A DNA stretch of 64,000 nucleotides from Macrococcoides psychrotolerans (GCF_038095555.1 NZ_CP124591.1:1736001-1800000), one strand, 5' to 3'. Positions 25,140 to 34,145 are shown, numbered from the stretch's first letter. Translations and numbers: made by a program. Notes: generated from the sequence alone by a model not told the origin.

Positions 25140-25895
25140 GTGAAGCATAATAGAAAATGGATTAACATCCTTACTGTATTACTTTATATCGGATCACAAT
25201 TATTCGTATTAATACCGACCAGTATCTTTCTTAAGCAAGGGCTTGATAACGATGCAGCGTTCTTAAAATCCATCCCATATTACGTCGGGTCATTTGTCGT
25301 AGCAAGTATTCTTGTTATCTATATCAATACGAAAATCAAAAATAAGACACACCTTGAACGTTCAGTTAAGACTGATACGTTATCAACAATCGGGTTAATC
25401 ATCGGAGGATTATTCATTTCATTATTTACGCAGATGATGCTCGGCATGGTCAATACATATATATTAAATCAACCTATGGAAAGTCAGAATACGACGCAGA
25501 TTATGGGTATCGCGAAACAAGCTCCTATATTCATTATACTGATTGCAATTGTCGGACCGATATTGGAAGAATTCGTATTCAGAAAAGTTATATTCGGGGA
25601 GTTTTATGAACTAATTAAAGGAAACCGCGCCGTTGCTTTTACAATCAGCGTACTCATCAGCGGCTTTATCTTCTCAGCAGCACACAGTGATTTCAATCAT
25701 ACACTCATTTACATGGGCATGTCAGTCGTATTCAGTGGTTTATATGTATTATCGAATCGTATCATCGTGCCAATCGCAGCACATATGCTGATGAATGGAT
25801 TCGTCGTCTTAATGCAAGTTGTATTCGCTGATAAAGTGATTGAAGCACAGAAACAATTAGAGCAGACAAACTTTATATGGCATTTATTTAACTAA
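25140..25895 (+). CDS. mroQ: CPBP-family intramembrane protease, MroQ-like
   Basis: A 251-residue protein with about seven helices and the CPBP (Abi) motifs: EEFVFRKVIFGE (Glu-Glu-X3-Arg, about 142-153), FSAAHSDFNH (His about 182) and HMLMNGF (His about 220). These form the intramembrane active site. It starts at GTG with GAGGAG upstream. Sequence and position beside groESL match S. aureus MroQ, which processes or exports the AgrD autoinducer precursor. No agr genes are nearby here, so the substrate may be encoded elsewhere. Confidence 0.75.
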   Translation: MKHNRKWINILTVLLYIGSQLFVLIPTSIFLKQGLDNDAAFLKSIPYYVGSFVVASILVIYINTKIKNKTHLERSVKTDTLSTIGLIIGGLFISLFTQMMLGMVNTYILNQPMESQNTTQIMGIAKQAPIFIILIAIVGPILEEFVFRKVIFGEFYELIKGNRAVAFTISVLISGFIFSAAHSDFNHTLIYMGMSVVFSGLYVLSNRIIVPIAAHMLMNGFVVLMQVVFADKVIEAQKQLEQTNFIWHLFN

Positions 25896-25931
25896 AATAA
25901 GCTTGAGACAAATGTCTCAAGCTTATTTTTT
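25894..25931 (+). terminator. Terminator of the mroQ-like gene
   Basis: A 17-bp perfect stem (25894-25910 with 25913-25929) is followed by T residues. The stop codon lies at its foot. Confidence 0.88.
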
Positions 25932-25952
25932 AGGATTTTGTTCGTGGCTAAA

Positions 25953-26089
25953 CGCGTGTCACGTCCTTTTTACGGCGTTCCACTCGCTGACCCTTTCGGC
26001 ATAATGCAAACAACACAGAAAACAAAGAACTTTTTCTTTGCGTTGTTCACATTATGCTTTGGGTCAGGACGCGCGTGTCACGTCCTTTT
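25953..26089. repeat. Palindromic element flanked by 18-bp direct repeats
   Basis: CGCGTGTCACGTCCTTTT occurs at 25953-25970 and 26072-26089 in direct orientation, 119 bp apart. Between them lies a long imperfect palindrome: CTGACCC and GCATAATG (25987-26006) pair with CATTATGC and GGGTCAG (26050-26067), and inner ACAAC pairs with GTTGT. No coding sequence fits. The second repeat ends one base before the PPK2 stop. It may be a small non-autonomous mobile element or a structured 3' region. Confidence 0.6.
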
Positions 26090-26090
26090 A

Positions 26091-27530
26091 CTACCAAAGC
26101 TTCTTCACATTCCACAGTCGTTCTTCACATACGGAGATGATGGTTTTCAGTGCTTTAATTCGTGCGGCTCGTTTGTTGTTTGCCGGGATAATTACCCACG
26201 GTGCATGTTCGGTTGTCGTATTATCAATCATATCTTTACTTGCTTCAAGATATAGGTCCCACTTCTCACGGTTACGCCAGTCTTCATCTGTTATCTTCCA
26301 TTGCTTCTCAGGGGTAACTTGTCGTTCTTCAAAGCGTTTCAACTGTTCATCTTTATCCAGAACAAGGAAGAACTTAATCACAATGGCACCTTCTATCGTC
26401 AATGCTTTCTCAAATTTATTAATCTCATCGTATGCGCGCTGCCATTCTTTATTCGTTGCGAAGCCTTCCACACGTTCAACGAGTACACGTCCATACCAGC
26501 TGCGGTCGAAGATTTCGATATGCCCGCTTCTCGGCACATCTGTCGCAAAGCGCCATAAATAGTGATAGCTCAGTTCTGTTTCAGTTGGTGCACTGATGGC
26601 ATTCACTTCGTATCCTGTTGGATCCAGACTTTCACGGACACGTTTAATATTACCGCCCTTACCTGCAGCGTCCATGCCTTCATATACGAGCATCAGAGGA
26701 ATTTTACGTTCATACAGTGCATATTGAAGTTCACGGATACGCGCCTGTAATTTCGGTAATAGTTCTTTATATTCTGCTTTAGACATATCATCCGACGTAT
26801 CCTCGAACATGTCTGTTGAGAAGTCTTCTGTAAAGGCGCCGTCTCGTTCATCTTGCTTAGATTTCTCTTTAGCTTTCAGCGCTTTTTCAAGTCGCTTAAT
26901 GATGACTTCGTACATTTCATTGACTGCTTTACCACGTTCTGTATAGTCGATATGTGTCCATGGTGCAATCTCTTCTGTCGCTTTCATCAAATCAATCATA
27001 CCGTCCTGGTAGACTTTGGTCGGAATACTCGTTTCATATTCCTGAGCTTTCCAGCGTGTCAATGGATTCTTCTTCGTCTGCTCTATATGCTCCTGACGCT
27101 TTTGTTCATTTACTGATAGATAAAATTTAATAATCACATAGCCATCATCTGACAACATCGATTCAAACCCTTTAATTTCCTGCGTTAATAAATCATAGTC
27201 TTTAATGATATCTTTCTTATAGCCATGCTCTTCAAAATCAAGTTTCTGGGCATACCAACTCCTAAAGAACAGCGTTACCCCGCCTTTTTTCGGAATGTTG
27301 TTCCAATATGGGTACAGGAATGGATAGCGTAATAACTCTTCATCCGGACGTTTCGTCGCATAGAAGTTTGTATATTTTGCATCAAGCGTCAGCAAGAGTT
27401 CGTTAGATAGTCGTGACTTTCCTGAAGCTGGTATCCCCTCAAATACAATCATAACCGGAATGCCTGCTTCATGTGTCTTTCTTACGAGCTCTGCTGTCGT
27501 AAGCTGTAACTGTTTATCTATTTTCGTCAT
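26091..27530 (-). CDS. Polyphosphate:AMP phosphotransferase, tandem PPK2 domains
   Basis: A 479-residue protein made of two fused PPK2 domains. Domain 1 (about 10-225) has Walker A GIPASGKS (32-39). Domain 2 (about 250-475) has GMDAAGKG (285-292), the lid FDRSWYGRVLVERVEG and catalytic Asp/Arg residues. Tandem PPK2 (class II, Pap type) phosphorylates AMP to ADP with polyphosphate. Domain 1 retains a P-loop but has a shorter lid, so the second domain is probably the main catalyst. GAGGGG precedes the ATG. It appears monocistronic. Confidence 0.85.
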   Translation of the reverse strand: MTKIDKQLQLTTAELVRKTHEAGIPVMIVFEGIPASGKSRLSNELLLTLDAKYTNFYATKRPDEELLRYPFLYPYWNNIPKKGGVTLFFRSWYAQKLDFEEHGYKKDIIKDYDLLTQEIKGFESMLSDDGYVIIKFYLSVNEQKRQEHIEQTKKNPLTRWKAQEYETSIPTKVYQDGMIDLMKATEEIAPWTHIDYTERGKAVNEMYEVIIKRLEKALKAKEKSKQDERDGAFTEDFSTDMFEDTSDDMSKAEYKELLPKLQARIRELQYALYERKIPLMLVYEGMDAAGKGGNIKRVRESLDPTGYEVNAISAPTETELSYHYLWRFATDVPRSGHIEIFDRSWYGRVLVERVEGFATNKEWQRAYDEINKFEKALTIEGAIVIKFFLVLDKDEQLKRFEERQVTPEKQWKITDEDWRNREKWDLYLEASKDMIDNTTTEHAPWVIIPANNKRAARIKALKTIISVCEERLWNVKKLW

Positions 27531-27664
27531 ATGACCCCTCCTCAGCGTATTAATTTAATTATACTATTAAATAACAGATTTTTAAGAATTTTTGTATTTC
27601 ATTATTTCGATTATTGAAGTATTATTAGAATAGTAAGAAAAATCAGACAATGAGGAGCAGCTAT

Positions 27665-29356
27665 ATGACAACATTCCAAAACTATAAATATGAGCGACCT
27701 GACTTGCATGCAGTTGACCAATCTATCGATCAGTTACTTGAACAGTTTGAAGCAGCATCATCTGCTGAAGCACAAATAAAGCTGATTGATGAGATTAACG
27801 TAGTAAGAAAGCATCTTGATACTGCAATGAATCTTGCTTACGTGCGTGCTTCAATTAATACAAATGATGCATTTTATTCTGAAGAGCGAGATTATCTGGA
27901 TGCACATGGTGGAGAAGTCATTCAGATTGAATCCAAGTTCTATAATGCACTTGCAAATAGTAAATTTAAAGATGAATTGCGTGAAACCTATGGTGACCAG
28001 CTGTTTGATCTTGCTGAGCTGTTCGTGAAACAGTACGATGATTCAATCAAGGATCTCTTGAACAAAGAAAATAAAATCTCATCTGAATATAGTAAGCTCG
28101 TTGCTTCAGCAGAAATTGAATTTAAAGGTGAAACATACACGTTCGCTCAGATGGGACAATTTCTCGATTCTGCAGACAGATCCGTACGTAAGGAAGCGAA
28201 ACTTGCAATGGAAGAATATCGTGCTGCGCAGTTAGAGCAGTACGATGCAATCTATGATCGACTCGTTAAAGTACGTCATGAAATCGCAACGAAACTGGGC
28301 TTTAAGAACTTTATCGAACTTGGTTATGTGCGTATGAACCGAGTGGATTACACACCTGACATGGTAAAGAGATATCGTGATCAGATTCATAAGCATGTTG
28401 TCCCAGTTGCACAAAGTTTGTATCAGTCTCAAATGAAGCGTAATGGATGGGATAGCTTAAAGCCATACGATGAGAACATTGTGTTCTTATCAGGGAACGA
28501 GAAACCAAAAGATGATGGGAAAACAATCTTAGAGAACGGTCGTAAAATGTATAAAGAGCTCAGTGCAGAAACAGATGAATTCTACCAGTTCATGATGGAC
28601 CGCGAACTGTTTGATGCAGAAGCGAAGAAAGGGAAAGAGGCTGGAGGTTACTGTACGTTTATCCAAGACTATAAATCGCCGTTTATCTTCTCTAACTTTA
28701 ATGGAACAGATCATGATATTACCGTACTTACACATGAAGCTGGGCATGCATTTCAAGTGTACCGTTCACAGGACTTAATTCCGGACTATTTATGGCCGAC
28801 GCACGAATCATGTGAAATTCATTCAATGAGTATGGAGTTCTTCACATATAAATGGATGGATCTCTTCTTTAACAACCCAGATAAGTTCAAATATAAACAT
28901 ATCGGGGATGCCATCAAGTTCTTACCCTATGGTGTGGCCGTTGATGAATTTCAGCATATCGTCTATGAGCATCCTGAATTAACGCCGCAAGAACGTCGTG
29001 CTGAATGGACGAAGCTTGAACAGAAGTATCTGCCGCATAAAGATCATGACGGAATCGCGTCTTTAGAAAGCGGTGCATTCTGGCATCGTCAAGGTCATAT
29101 CTTTGGTTCGCCGTTCTATTATATTGACTACACACTTGCACAAGTTTGTGCCTTCCAGTTCTTCAAACGTTCAACAGAGGATTTTGAAGAGGCATGGAAA
29201 GATTATCTGCACATCTGTGATATTGGTGGGTCATTACCATTCAATAAAATTGTTGAAGCGGCAAACTTACGCTCTCCATTCCAAGATGGTGCATTAGAAG
29301 ATACGATGACTTTCCTTGAAGATTATCTTGATGAAATCGATACGAGCAATTTTTAG
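27665..29356 (+). CDS. M3-family oligoendopeptidase (PepF-like)
   Basis: A 563-residue zinc metallopeptidase of the PepF/M3B group acting on cytoplasmic oligopeptides. The HEAGH motif (His357, Glu358, His361) supplies two zinc ligands and the catalytic glutamate; the third ligand is Glu in ESCEIHSM about 25 residues later. The ATG at 27665 lies seven bases after GAGGAG. An in-frame ATG 15 bp upstream overlaps that site and was rejected. It is slightly shorter than classic PepF (about 600 residues) and fits the shorter M3 subfamily. Confidence 0.9.
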   Translation: MTTFQNYKYERPDLHAVDQSIDQLLEQFEAASSAEAQIKLIDEINVVRKHLDTAMNLAYVRASINTNDAFYSEERDYLDAHGGEVIQIESKFYNALANSKFKDELRETYGDQLFDLAELFVKQYDDSIKDLLNKENKISSEYSKLVASAEIEFKGETYTFAQMGQFLDSADRSVRKEAKLAMEEYRAAQLEQYDAIYDRLVKVRHEIATKLGFKNFIELGYVRMNRVDYTPDMVKRYRDQIHKHVVPVAQSLYQSQMKRNGWDSLKPYDENIVFLSGNEKPKDDGKTILENGRKMYKELSAETDEFYQFMMDRELFDAEAKKGKEAGGYCTFIQDYKSPFIFSNFNGTDHDITVLTHEAGHAFQVYRSQDLIPDYLWPTHESCEIHSMSMEFFTYKWMDLFFNNPDKFKYKHIGDAIKFLPYGVAVDEFQHIVYEHPELTPQERRAEWTKLEQKYLPHKDHDGIASLESGAFWHRQGHIFGSPFYYIDYTLAQVCAFQFFKRSTEDFEEAWKDYLHICDIGGSLPFNKIVEAANLRSPFQDGALEDTMTFLEDYLDEIDTSNF

Positions 29357-29368
29357 TTCACTATAAAG

Positions 29369-29403
29369 ATATCCCCATCGATATATTGTATCGATGGGGA
29401 TAT
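29369..29403. terminator. Terminator between convergent genes
   Basis: A 15-bp perfect stem (29369-29383 with 29389-29403) separates the oligopeptidase gene from the wall-protein gene. Confidence 0.85.
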
Positions 29404-29420
29404 TATTTCATTGTGATACG

Positions 29421-30344
29421 TTATAATCTTCTTAATAAGATTAATCCTGATAACAACAAACTCACAGATGCTAATACATACATGAAGACATTTTCACCTG
29501 TATCGGGCAGCTCAGAATGTTTTTTTTCTTTTTGTTTTTGCTTTGAAGTCGTCTTTGAATCCTTGTCTTGATGGTTTTTTTTAGATTTACCAATTTCACG
29601 TGTCACGAGGTCACACACTTGTTTATCAAGCACTGCATAATACGCTTCGCCATCTGTTGGTTTAAACTTTCCCGGCTTAATGCCAAGCAAATCATCATCT
29701 TCTTCAAGAGAAGGATGTTCCGGCTCACTATCACTAGGTTCTACTGGACTTACCGGAGTATCAGGCAACTCAGGAATATCAACTGTGCCTGCTGACGGTT
29801 CATTTAAAGGTGACTTCTCTCTCACCGATTGATTATCACTATCTTGTGGAGGCGTTATTACTGAATCTGTAAACTCTTCACCTATAGGTGATTCTATCGG
29901 TTCTTGGATTGCTGGATCCTCTGTTGTTGGATGTTCTGTTGTTGGATGTTCTGTAACGGGATATTCTGCTGTTGGGCGTTCAGTCGGTTGATCGACTTCA
30001 ACTGAAGGTAATTCTGTCGTTAATGTCTGTTCTTTGGATGGTAATACTGTGGTCATTGTTTCTGTTGTTGGTGCTTCTGTTGTTGGTGCCTCTGTTGTTG
30101 GCATTTCTGTTGTCTCATCATCCTTGATAATTTCAGTAGACAAGATTTCAATTACCGGGCTTTCTGAACTTTTGTCTTCAGTCGATTTCAATGAAGATTC
30201 GGTATTTATAGATTCTACTTGCTCACTTGATGGCTGTTCTACTGTCACTGAGTTATCTGCTGCTTCAGTCAGCGCTGCATGGTACGACGTTAAACCGAAC
30301 GTACATACCAATGCCGCAACAGCTTTCACCTTAAATTTGTGCAT
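29421..30344 (-). CDS. LPXTG-anchored surface protein with Thr/Pro repeats
   Basis: A 307-residue protein with a signal peptide (about 1-29) lacking YSIRK. A long disordered stalk rich in Glu, Pro, Thr and Ser carries TEAPT and TEHPT repeats (about 85-145). A short ordered segment around 215-250 (DGEAYYAVLDKQVCDLV) precedes a lysine-rich stretch, then LPDTG at 279-283, a hydrophobic helix and RRL. Sortase A should link it to peptidoglycan. No ligand-binding fold is recognisable; it may be a spacer or adhesin. GGAGG precedes the ATG at 30344. Confidence 0.85.
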   Translation of the reverse strand: MHKFKVKAVAALVCTFGLTSYHAALTEAADNSVTVEQPSSEQVESINTESSLKSTEDKSSESPVIEILSTEIIKDDETTEMPTTEAPTTEAPTTETMTTVLPSKEQTLTTELPSVEVDQPTERPTAEYPVTEHPTTEHPTTEDPAIQEPIESPIGEEFTDSVITPPQDSDNQSVREKSPLNEPSAGTVDIPELPDTPVSPVEPSDSEPEHPSLEEDDDLLGIKPGKFKPTDGEAYYAVLDKQVCDLVTREIGKSKKNHQDKDSKTTSKQKQKEKKHSELPDTGENVFMYVLASVSLLLSGLILLRRL

Positions 30345-30563
30345 TTTTAATTCCTCCAATTTCCACTTAGATTAATTATAATGGAGAATGTACACTTTTT
30401 CTATGATGAGGATGCATTGTTACACACATTTAACATTTCATATATAAATGAAACATATCAAAATCTAATGCCAGAAATGAATGTTTTGCAATTCTAACAA
30501 ATTTTAGTATAATTAATATATCAAATATAAAATATATATAATACATTGTAAAGAGGGATAATA

Positions 30564-31412
30564 ATGGAGAAACAATTCTTTTCGAAAGACACACATATTG
30601 GTGCTGTACATCTTAACGTTAACTTTATGGATAACAGCGTAAAGTTTTATCATGAAATATTAGGTATGGATATTATCGAGCATACCCCTTCATTTTCAGC
30701 ACTTGGGGTTAATGATAGCGTTCTGATCTACTTATATCAGACGAATCATACGCGTGTTCAAACTGCAGGGCTGTTTCACTTTGCACTATTAGTTCCTTCT
30801 CGTGCTGCGCTCGGCAATATTTTCTACCACCTCATTAAGACTGAATATCCGTTAGCAGGTGCGAGCAATCATGATGTTTCAGAAGCCATCTATTTGCAGG
30901 ACCCGGAAGGTAATGGGATAGAGATTTACAGAGATGTGCCAAGCAATGAATGGCAGTTTGACCCAAATGGTGATATCGTCATGGGTACATCTGAGATGGA
31001 TTATGCAGCTGTTATTGAAGCGAATCATAACCGTCCATTCGATGGTATGCCGAAGGACACAATCATCGGACATATGCATCTATCAGTCATTGATTTAAAT
31101 CAGTCCATTGCATTCTATAATGAATTGTTTGGATTAGATGTAATGACTCGCTATGGTAGTCAGGCGGCATTTATGGCAACAGCCGGGTATCATCATCATC
31201 TCGGATTAAATACATGGCAACATCAGACCGAGCGCGCGCGTCTTGACTATCCAGGATTAAGGAAATTTGATCTGAATATCCCCAACAAAGAAGACCTCCA
31301 GCACTTTTTAGAAACATTATCAGAAAAAGGATTAACTCAGTCAAAAGACGAGAATTCAAATATTATATATGACCCTAGCGGCATTGGAATTAGAATAATG
31401 ACAAAAAATTAG
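30564..31412 (+). CDS. VOC-family ring-cleavage dioxygenase, CatE-like
   Basis: A 282-residue protein with two vicinal-oxygen-chelate modules (about 10-130 and 165-280), like B. subtilis CatE (catechol 2,3-dioxygenase). Probable metal ligands are His170 or the nearby His in IGHMHLSV, His213 in HHHLGLNTW and a Glu near the end of each module (GNGIEIYRD in the first). Such enzymes detoxify catechols or quinones. GAGGG precedes the ATG. No operon partner is seen. Confidence 0.78.
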   Translation: MEKQFFSKDTHIGAVHLNVNFMDNSVKFYHEILGMDIIEHTPSFSALGVNDSVLIYLYQTNHTRVQTAGLFHFALLVPSRAALGNIFYHLIKTEYPLAGASNHDVSEAIYLQDPEGNGIEIYRDVPSNEWQFDPNGDIVMGTSEMDYAAVIEANHNRPFDGMPKDTIIGHMHLSVIDLNQSIAFYNELFGLDVMTRYGSQAAFMATAGYHHHLGLNTWQHQTERARLDYPGLRKFDLNIPNKEDLQHFLETLSEKGLTQSKDENSNIIYDPSGIGIRIMTKN

Positions 31413-31423
31413 AAGTGTAAACT

Positions 31424-31495
31424 ATGGGATTATTTAAGAAAAATATAGCAAGCTTTTTAGGCACTATGAGAAGAATGAGGACCGTTTCATCATAA
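31424..31495 (+). CDS. Possible 23-residue cationic peptide
   Basis: ATG at 31424 opens a 23-codon frame (MGLFKKNIASFLGTMRRMR and four more residues). It is cationic and partly amphipathic. The ribosome site (AGAAGTG) is weak. It lies between the dioxygenase gene and a hairpin. It may be chance. Confidence 0.2.
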   Translation: MGLFKKNIASFLGTMRRMRTVSS

Positions 31496-31510
31496 AAAAT
31501 AAAAGCATCT

Positions 31511-31566
31511 ATAAAAAGCTGCAGGTATAGCACCGATAATTCGGTACATACATGCAGCTTTTTATA
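31511..31566. terminator. Compound terminator hairpin
   Basis: An outer stem pairing AAAAAGCTGCA with TGCAGCTTTTT contains an inner stem with ACCGA and TCGGT. It has A and T runs on both sides and separates convergent genes. Confidence 0.75.
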
Positions 31567-32424
31567 TTATAAGTTCTCTTGTTCGTGCGTAATTTTACGT
31601 GTTTCATTTAAATTCTGCATATTAGATAATACTGTATCCTTTAAATACGCACAAACTCTTAAATAAAGTACGTCCACAATTGTAAGTTGTGCTGTACGTA
31701 CTGTCATATATCCTAAATTGATTTCATTTTCTTCTTTCGCCATCGCAAGTACAATATCCGCCATACGAATAGCAGGAGATGAGAACTTTTGTGTTAATAA
31801 TATAATCTTAATCCCTTTCTCTTTTGCATATTTACAAATATCTGTAATAACCTTATTCTTACTTGTTTCAGATGTAATGAATAATACATCTCCTGCTTCA
31901 TAGTGTCCTAATAATGTAATCGCAGATAAAAGATCTGTTGCCAGAATTGCAGACTGATCAATATTCATCAGCTTTACATGCAAATCTGTCGCAACAACTC
32001 TTGAGTTCCCGACGCCAAAGATCATAACGCGTTTTGCACTTGTAATTGCCTGGGCCGCTTCATCAATCACTTTAGCAGAAATGACCTTCTCTGTATTATA
32101 AAGTGCTTGAATTGTATTGTTGAAGACTTTCTCTTTCATTACTTCTTCATCGTCTGTTAATTCAATCTTCGTCGGTACCTTTTTATCTGCAATTGTGTGA
32201 AGTTCACGTGCGAGCTCCACCTTAACCACTTTAATCCCAGATAATCCAAGACGCTTACTGAAGCGTACAATGGCTGCTTCACTTGTATTTGAAAGATGTG
32301 CAATTTCTTTGATTGGTAAGTTGACCACCTTTTCAGGGTACTCAATGACAACGTCGGCAATCCTTTTTTCAACTGGTGTAAAGCTATCGTACATCTTTGT
32401 AATTTGACCTAATACTGAATACAT
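31567..32424 (-). CDS. RpiR-family transcriptional regulator
   Basis: A 285-residue regulator with an N-terminal helix-turn-helix (IKEIAHLSNTSEAAIVRFSKRLG, about 39-61) and a C-terminal SIS sugar-phosphate-binding domain (about 125-255, with FGVGNSRVVATDLHVKL and ITSETSKNK). Family members sense sugar phosphates and control sugar catabolism genes. AAGGAG precedes the ATG. No sugar operon is adjacent except the GH32 fragment gene 130 bp upstream on the same strand, which may be a relic of its regulon. Confidence 0.85.
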   Translation of the reverse strand: MYSVLGQITKMYDSFTPVEKRIADVVIEYPEKVVNLPIKEIAHLSNTSEAAIVRFSKRLGLSGIKVVKVELARELHTIADKKVPTKIELTDDEEVMKEKVFNNTIQALYNTEKVISAKVIDEAAQAITSAKRVMIFGVGNSRVVATDLHVKLMNIDQSAILATDLLSAITLLGHYEAGDVLFITSETSKNKVITDICKYAKEKGIKIILLTQKFSSPAIRMADIVLAMAKEENEINLGYMTVRTAQLTIVDVLYLRVCAYLKDTVLSNMQNLNETRKITHEQENL

Positions 32425-32559
32425 AATTTCAGCTCCTTACATCTTATTCAATTAATGTTATGCCCTATTTAATTTCAATTCGCTAGCTTCACTTCAGTAT
32501 AAATATACTATTTGCTGAAAACAATTAAAACAAAAATTTTCTAAAATTTGTGGATGTTT

Positions 32560-33261
32560 TTATGCATCCTTTAAATCATACTTCCATAGCTTCAAATAAA
32601 CATCCCCATGAACCGCCGATGTTCTAATGCCATCTGCTGATTCTGATGTATTAATACGCGTGGACATTACTGCTTCTCCATCATTGATAAATATCTCTAT
32701 CGTCTGTTTATGAACAATGCAGTGTAACTTTGTCAATGGTTCGTGCAACGTAATAAACTTTGTATAGGGTTCATCAATCAAACCACTATCCGAACGATCC
32801 ACAGTAAATATTCTTTTCTCTGTGTCATAGATCAATACCGTGCGCTCTTTTCTTGAAACACGTAATTCAAGTATATATTCTAAGGCATTATTCTCTATAA
32901 TCTCAGCGACAAGTTCATAATTATTGCCTTCATAAGGATGCAGGCGAACATTCTTCCTTGTGGCGTAACCTTCTGCTGTTTCAAGTTTGCCTTGCCTACT
33001 AGAAGAAAGCAGTGGCCGTTGTCTTAGCTGTCCGTCCTCGATTGACACAATCCTTGGTGTAGCAAGTACATCACCAATTCTGCCGATTAATAGGCAACGG
33101 TCTTGTTCATCCAGCATAAAGGTGACGGGCTGATAATCGAATCCATGGTCAGCAATATTATAATTCAATTGTGATGGATACACATCTAACTTGCTGCCGA
33201 CTTGCGCTTCAAGTTCCTCTAATTCCTGCTCTGTTAATGGCACTATCTGGGATTCCTTCAT
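32560..33261 (-). CDS. Internally deleted GH32 (sucrose-6-phosphate hydrolase-like) protein
   Basis: A 233-residue protein whose C-terminal 130 residues match the GH32 beta-sandwich domain (YDTEKRIFTVDRSDSG, EPLTKLHCIVHKQTIEIFIN). Before it lies a piece like the end of the catalytic propeller (HGFDYQPVTF, DRCLLIG). The N-terminus (LTEQELEELEAQVGSK) resembles the ScrB start. The central 240 or so residues with the WMNDPNG nucleophile motif and the RDP motif are missing. It cannot be an active invertase. Either a decaying scrB with an in-frame deletion or a repurposed lectin-like domain. The second of two adjacent ATGs has the better spacing to GGAG. Confidence 0.65.
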   Translation of the reverse strand: MKESQIVPLTEQELEELEAQVGSKLDVYPSQLNYNIADHGFDYQPVTFMLDEQDRCLLIGRIGDVLATPRIVSIEDGQLRQRPLLSSSRQGKLETAEGYATRKNVRLHPYEGNNYELVAEIIENNALEYILELRVSRKERTVLIYDTEKRIFTVDRSDSGLIDEPYTKFITLHEPLTKLHCIVHKQTIEIFINDGEAVMSTRINTSESADGIRTSAVHGDVYLKLWKYDLKDA

Positions 33262-33303
33262 CATAATTCTCCTTGAAATATATTACTTATATTCTATCAG
33301 AAA

Positions 33304-33337
33304 ATATAAAAAAAGAAGTAGCTTTGTCACTACTTCT
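33304..33337 (-). terminator. Terminator of the tat unit
   Basis: An 8-bp stem (33314-33321 with 33330-33337) is followed on the reverse strand by T residues. It overlaps the tatC stop codon. Confidence 0.7.
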
Positions 33338-34085
33338 CAAGTTCTTCTTCAATCAGTTTCTGTTCACCTTTTAAATATTGTCTATAGCCGATCTTGCTTA
33401 TTTGGATACTCACTTCATACAGCAGTAACATCGGCACAGCGAACATTAAATACGTCATAAAGTCAGCAGGTGCAATTAATGCGGCAAAGACAAATAAAAT
33501 AAAATAAGCATACTTACGGTTCTTACTTAAGAACATCGGTGTGACGATACCAAGTCGTGTTAAGAACAGTAAAAGAATCGGTAACTGAAAGACAAACCCG
33601 AAAGGCAGCGTAAAGCGCAGCATTTCGTTAAAGTACTCTCTTACACCAATCATCTGGTTGACACCAATCTCGCTTGCGAGCCCTAACGTAAAGAAGATGA
33701 GGTAAGGAAATACTAAATAATAACTGAACAATAGCCCAGCAAGAAATAATATAATACTGATCGGAATATATGCTAACGTAGCGCTTCTTTCTTTGGGATG
33801 CAGTCCGGGTGAGATAAACGCCCATATTTGATACAGAATAACAGGCGAGATTAAGATGAGTGCAATTAACATAATCACTGTAATATAAATTGTCAGCGGA
33901 TCACTTACTTTAAAGTAATGTAAAGTAATTTCTTTTGGCACATCATCCTTCGTCAAGTACTTTGTGACCGGCTTTCCGAAGTAGAATCCGACGATAACTC
34001 CTGCTACTAAGAAGTAACAGACTGTCATAATTCGTTTACGCAGTTCTTCTAAATGCTCAACTACTGTTAAATCATCTTTATTCAT
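33330..34085 (-). CDS. tatC: Twin-arginine translocase subunit TatC
   Basis: A 251-residue six-helix membrane protein that recognises twin-arginine signal peptides of folded exported proteins. It shows the family start DLTVVEHLEELRKR with the conserved acidic and basic residues, and a cytoplasmic loop with PGLHPKER. The start at 34085 gives the typical N-terminus; an in-frame ATG 21 bp upstream overlaps the AGGAGG. It follows tatA with a terminator-like hairpin between them. Confidence 0.93.
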   Translation of the reverse strand: MNKDDLTVVEHLEELRKRIMTVCYFLVAGVIVGFYFGKPVTKYLTKDDVPKEITLHYFKVSDPLTIYITVIMLIALILISPVILYQIWAFISPGLHPKERSATLAYIPISIILFLAGLLFSYYLVFPYLIFFTLGLASEIGVNQMIGVREYFNEMLRFTLPFGFVFQLPILLLFLTRLGIVTPMFLSKNRKYAYFILFVFAALIAPADFMTYLMFAVPMLLLYEVSIQISKIGYRQYLKGEQKLIEEELEK

Positions 34086-34106
34086 GTAAGGAATTGACCT
34101 CCTCAT

Positions 34107-34134
34107 ACAAAAAGCGGCACTACATCGCCGCTTT
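34107..34134 (-). terminator. Terminator-like hairpin between tatA and tatC
   Basis: An 8-bp GC-rich perfect stem (34111-34118 with 34127-34134) is followed on the reverse strand by a short T-run. It lies inside the tatA-tatC unit and could lower tatC expression relative to tatA. Confidence 0.65.
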
Positions 34135-34145
34135 AAAATTTCAAT

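Noticed and set aside
26038..27116. Forward-strand frames opposite the PPK2 gene
   Set aside because: They are shadows of the 479-residue kinase gene, with no ribosome sites and no sensible composition.
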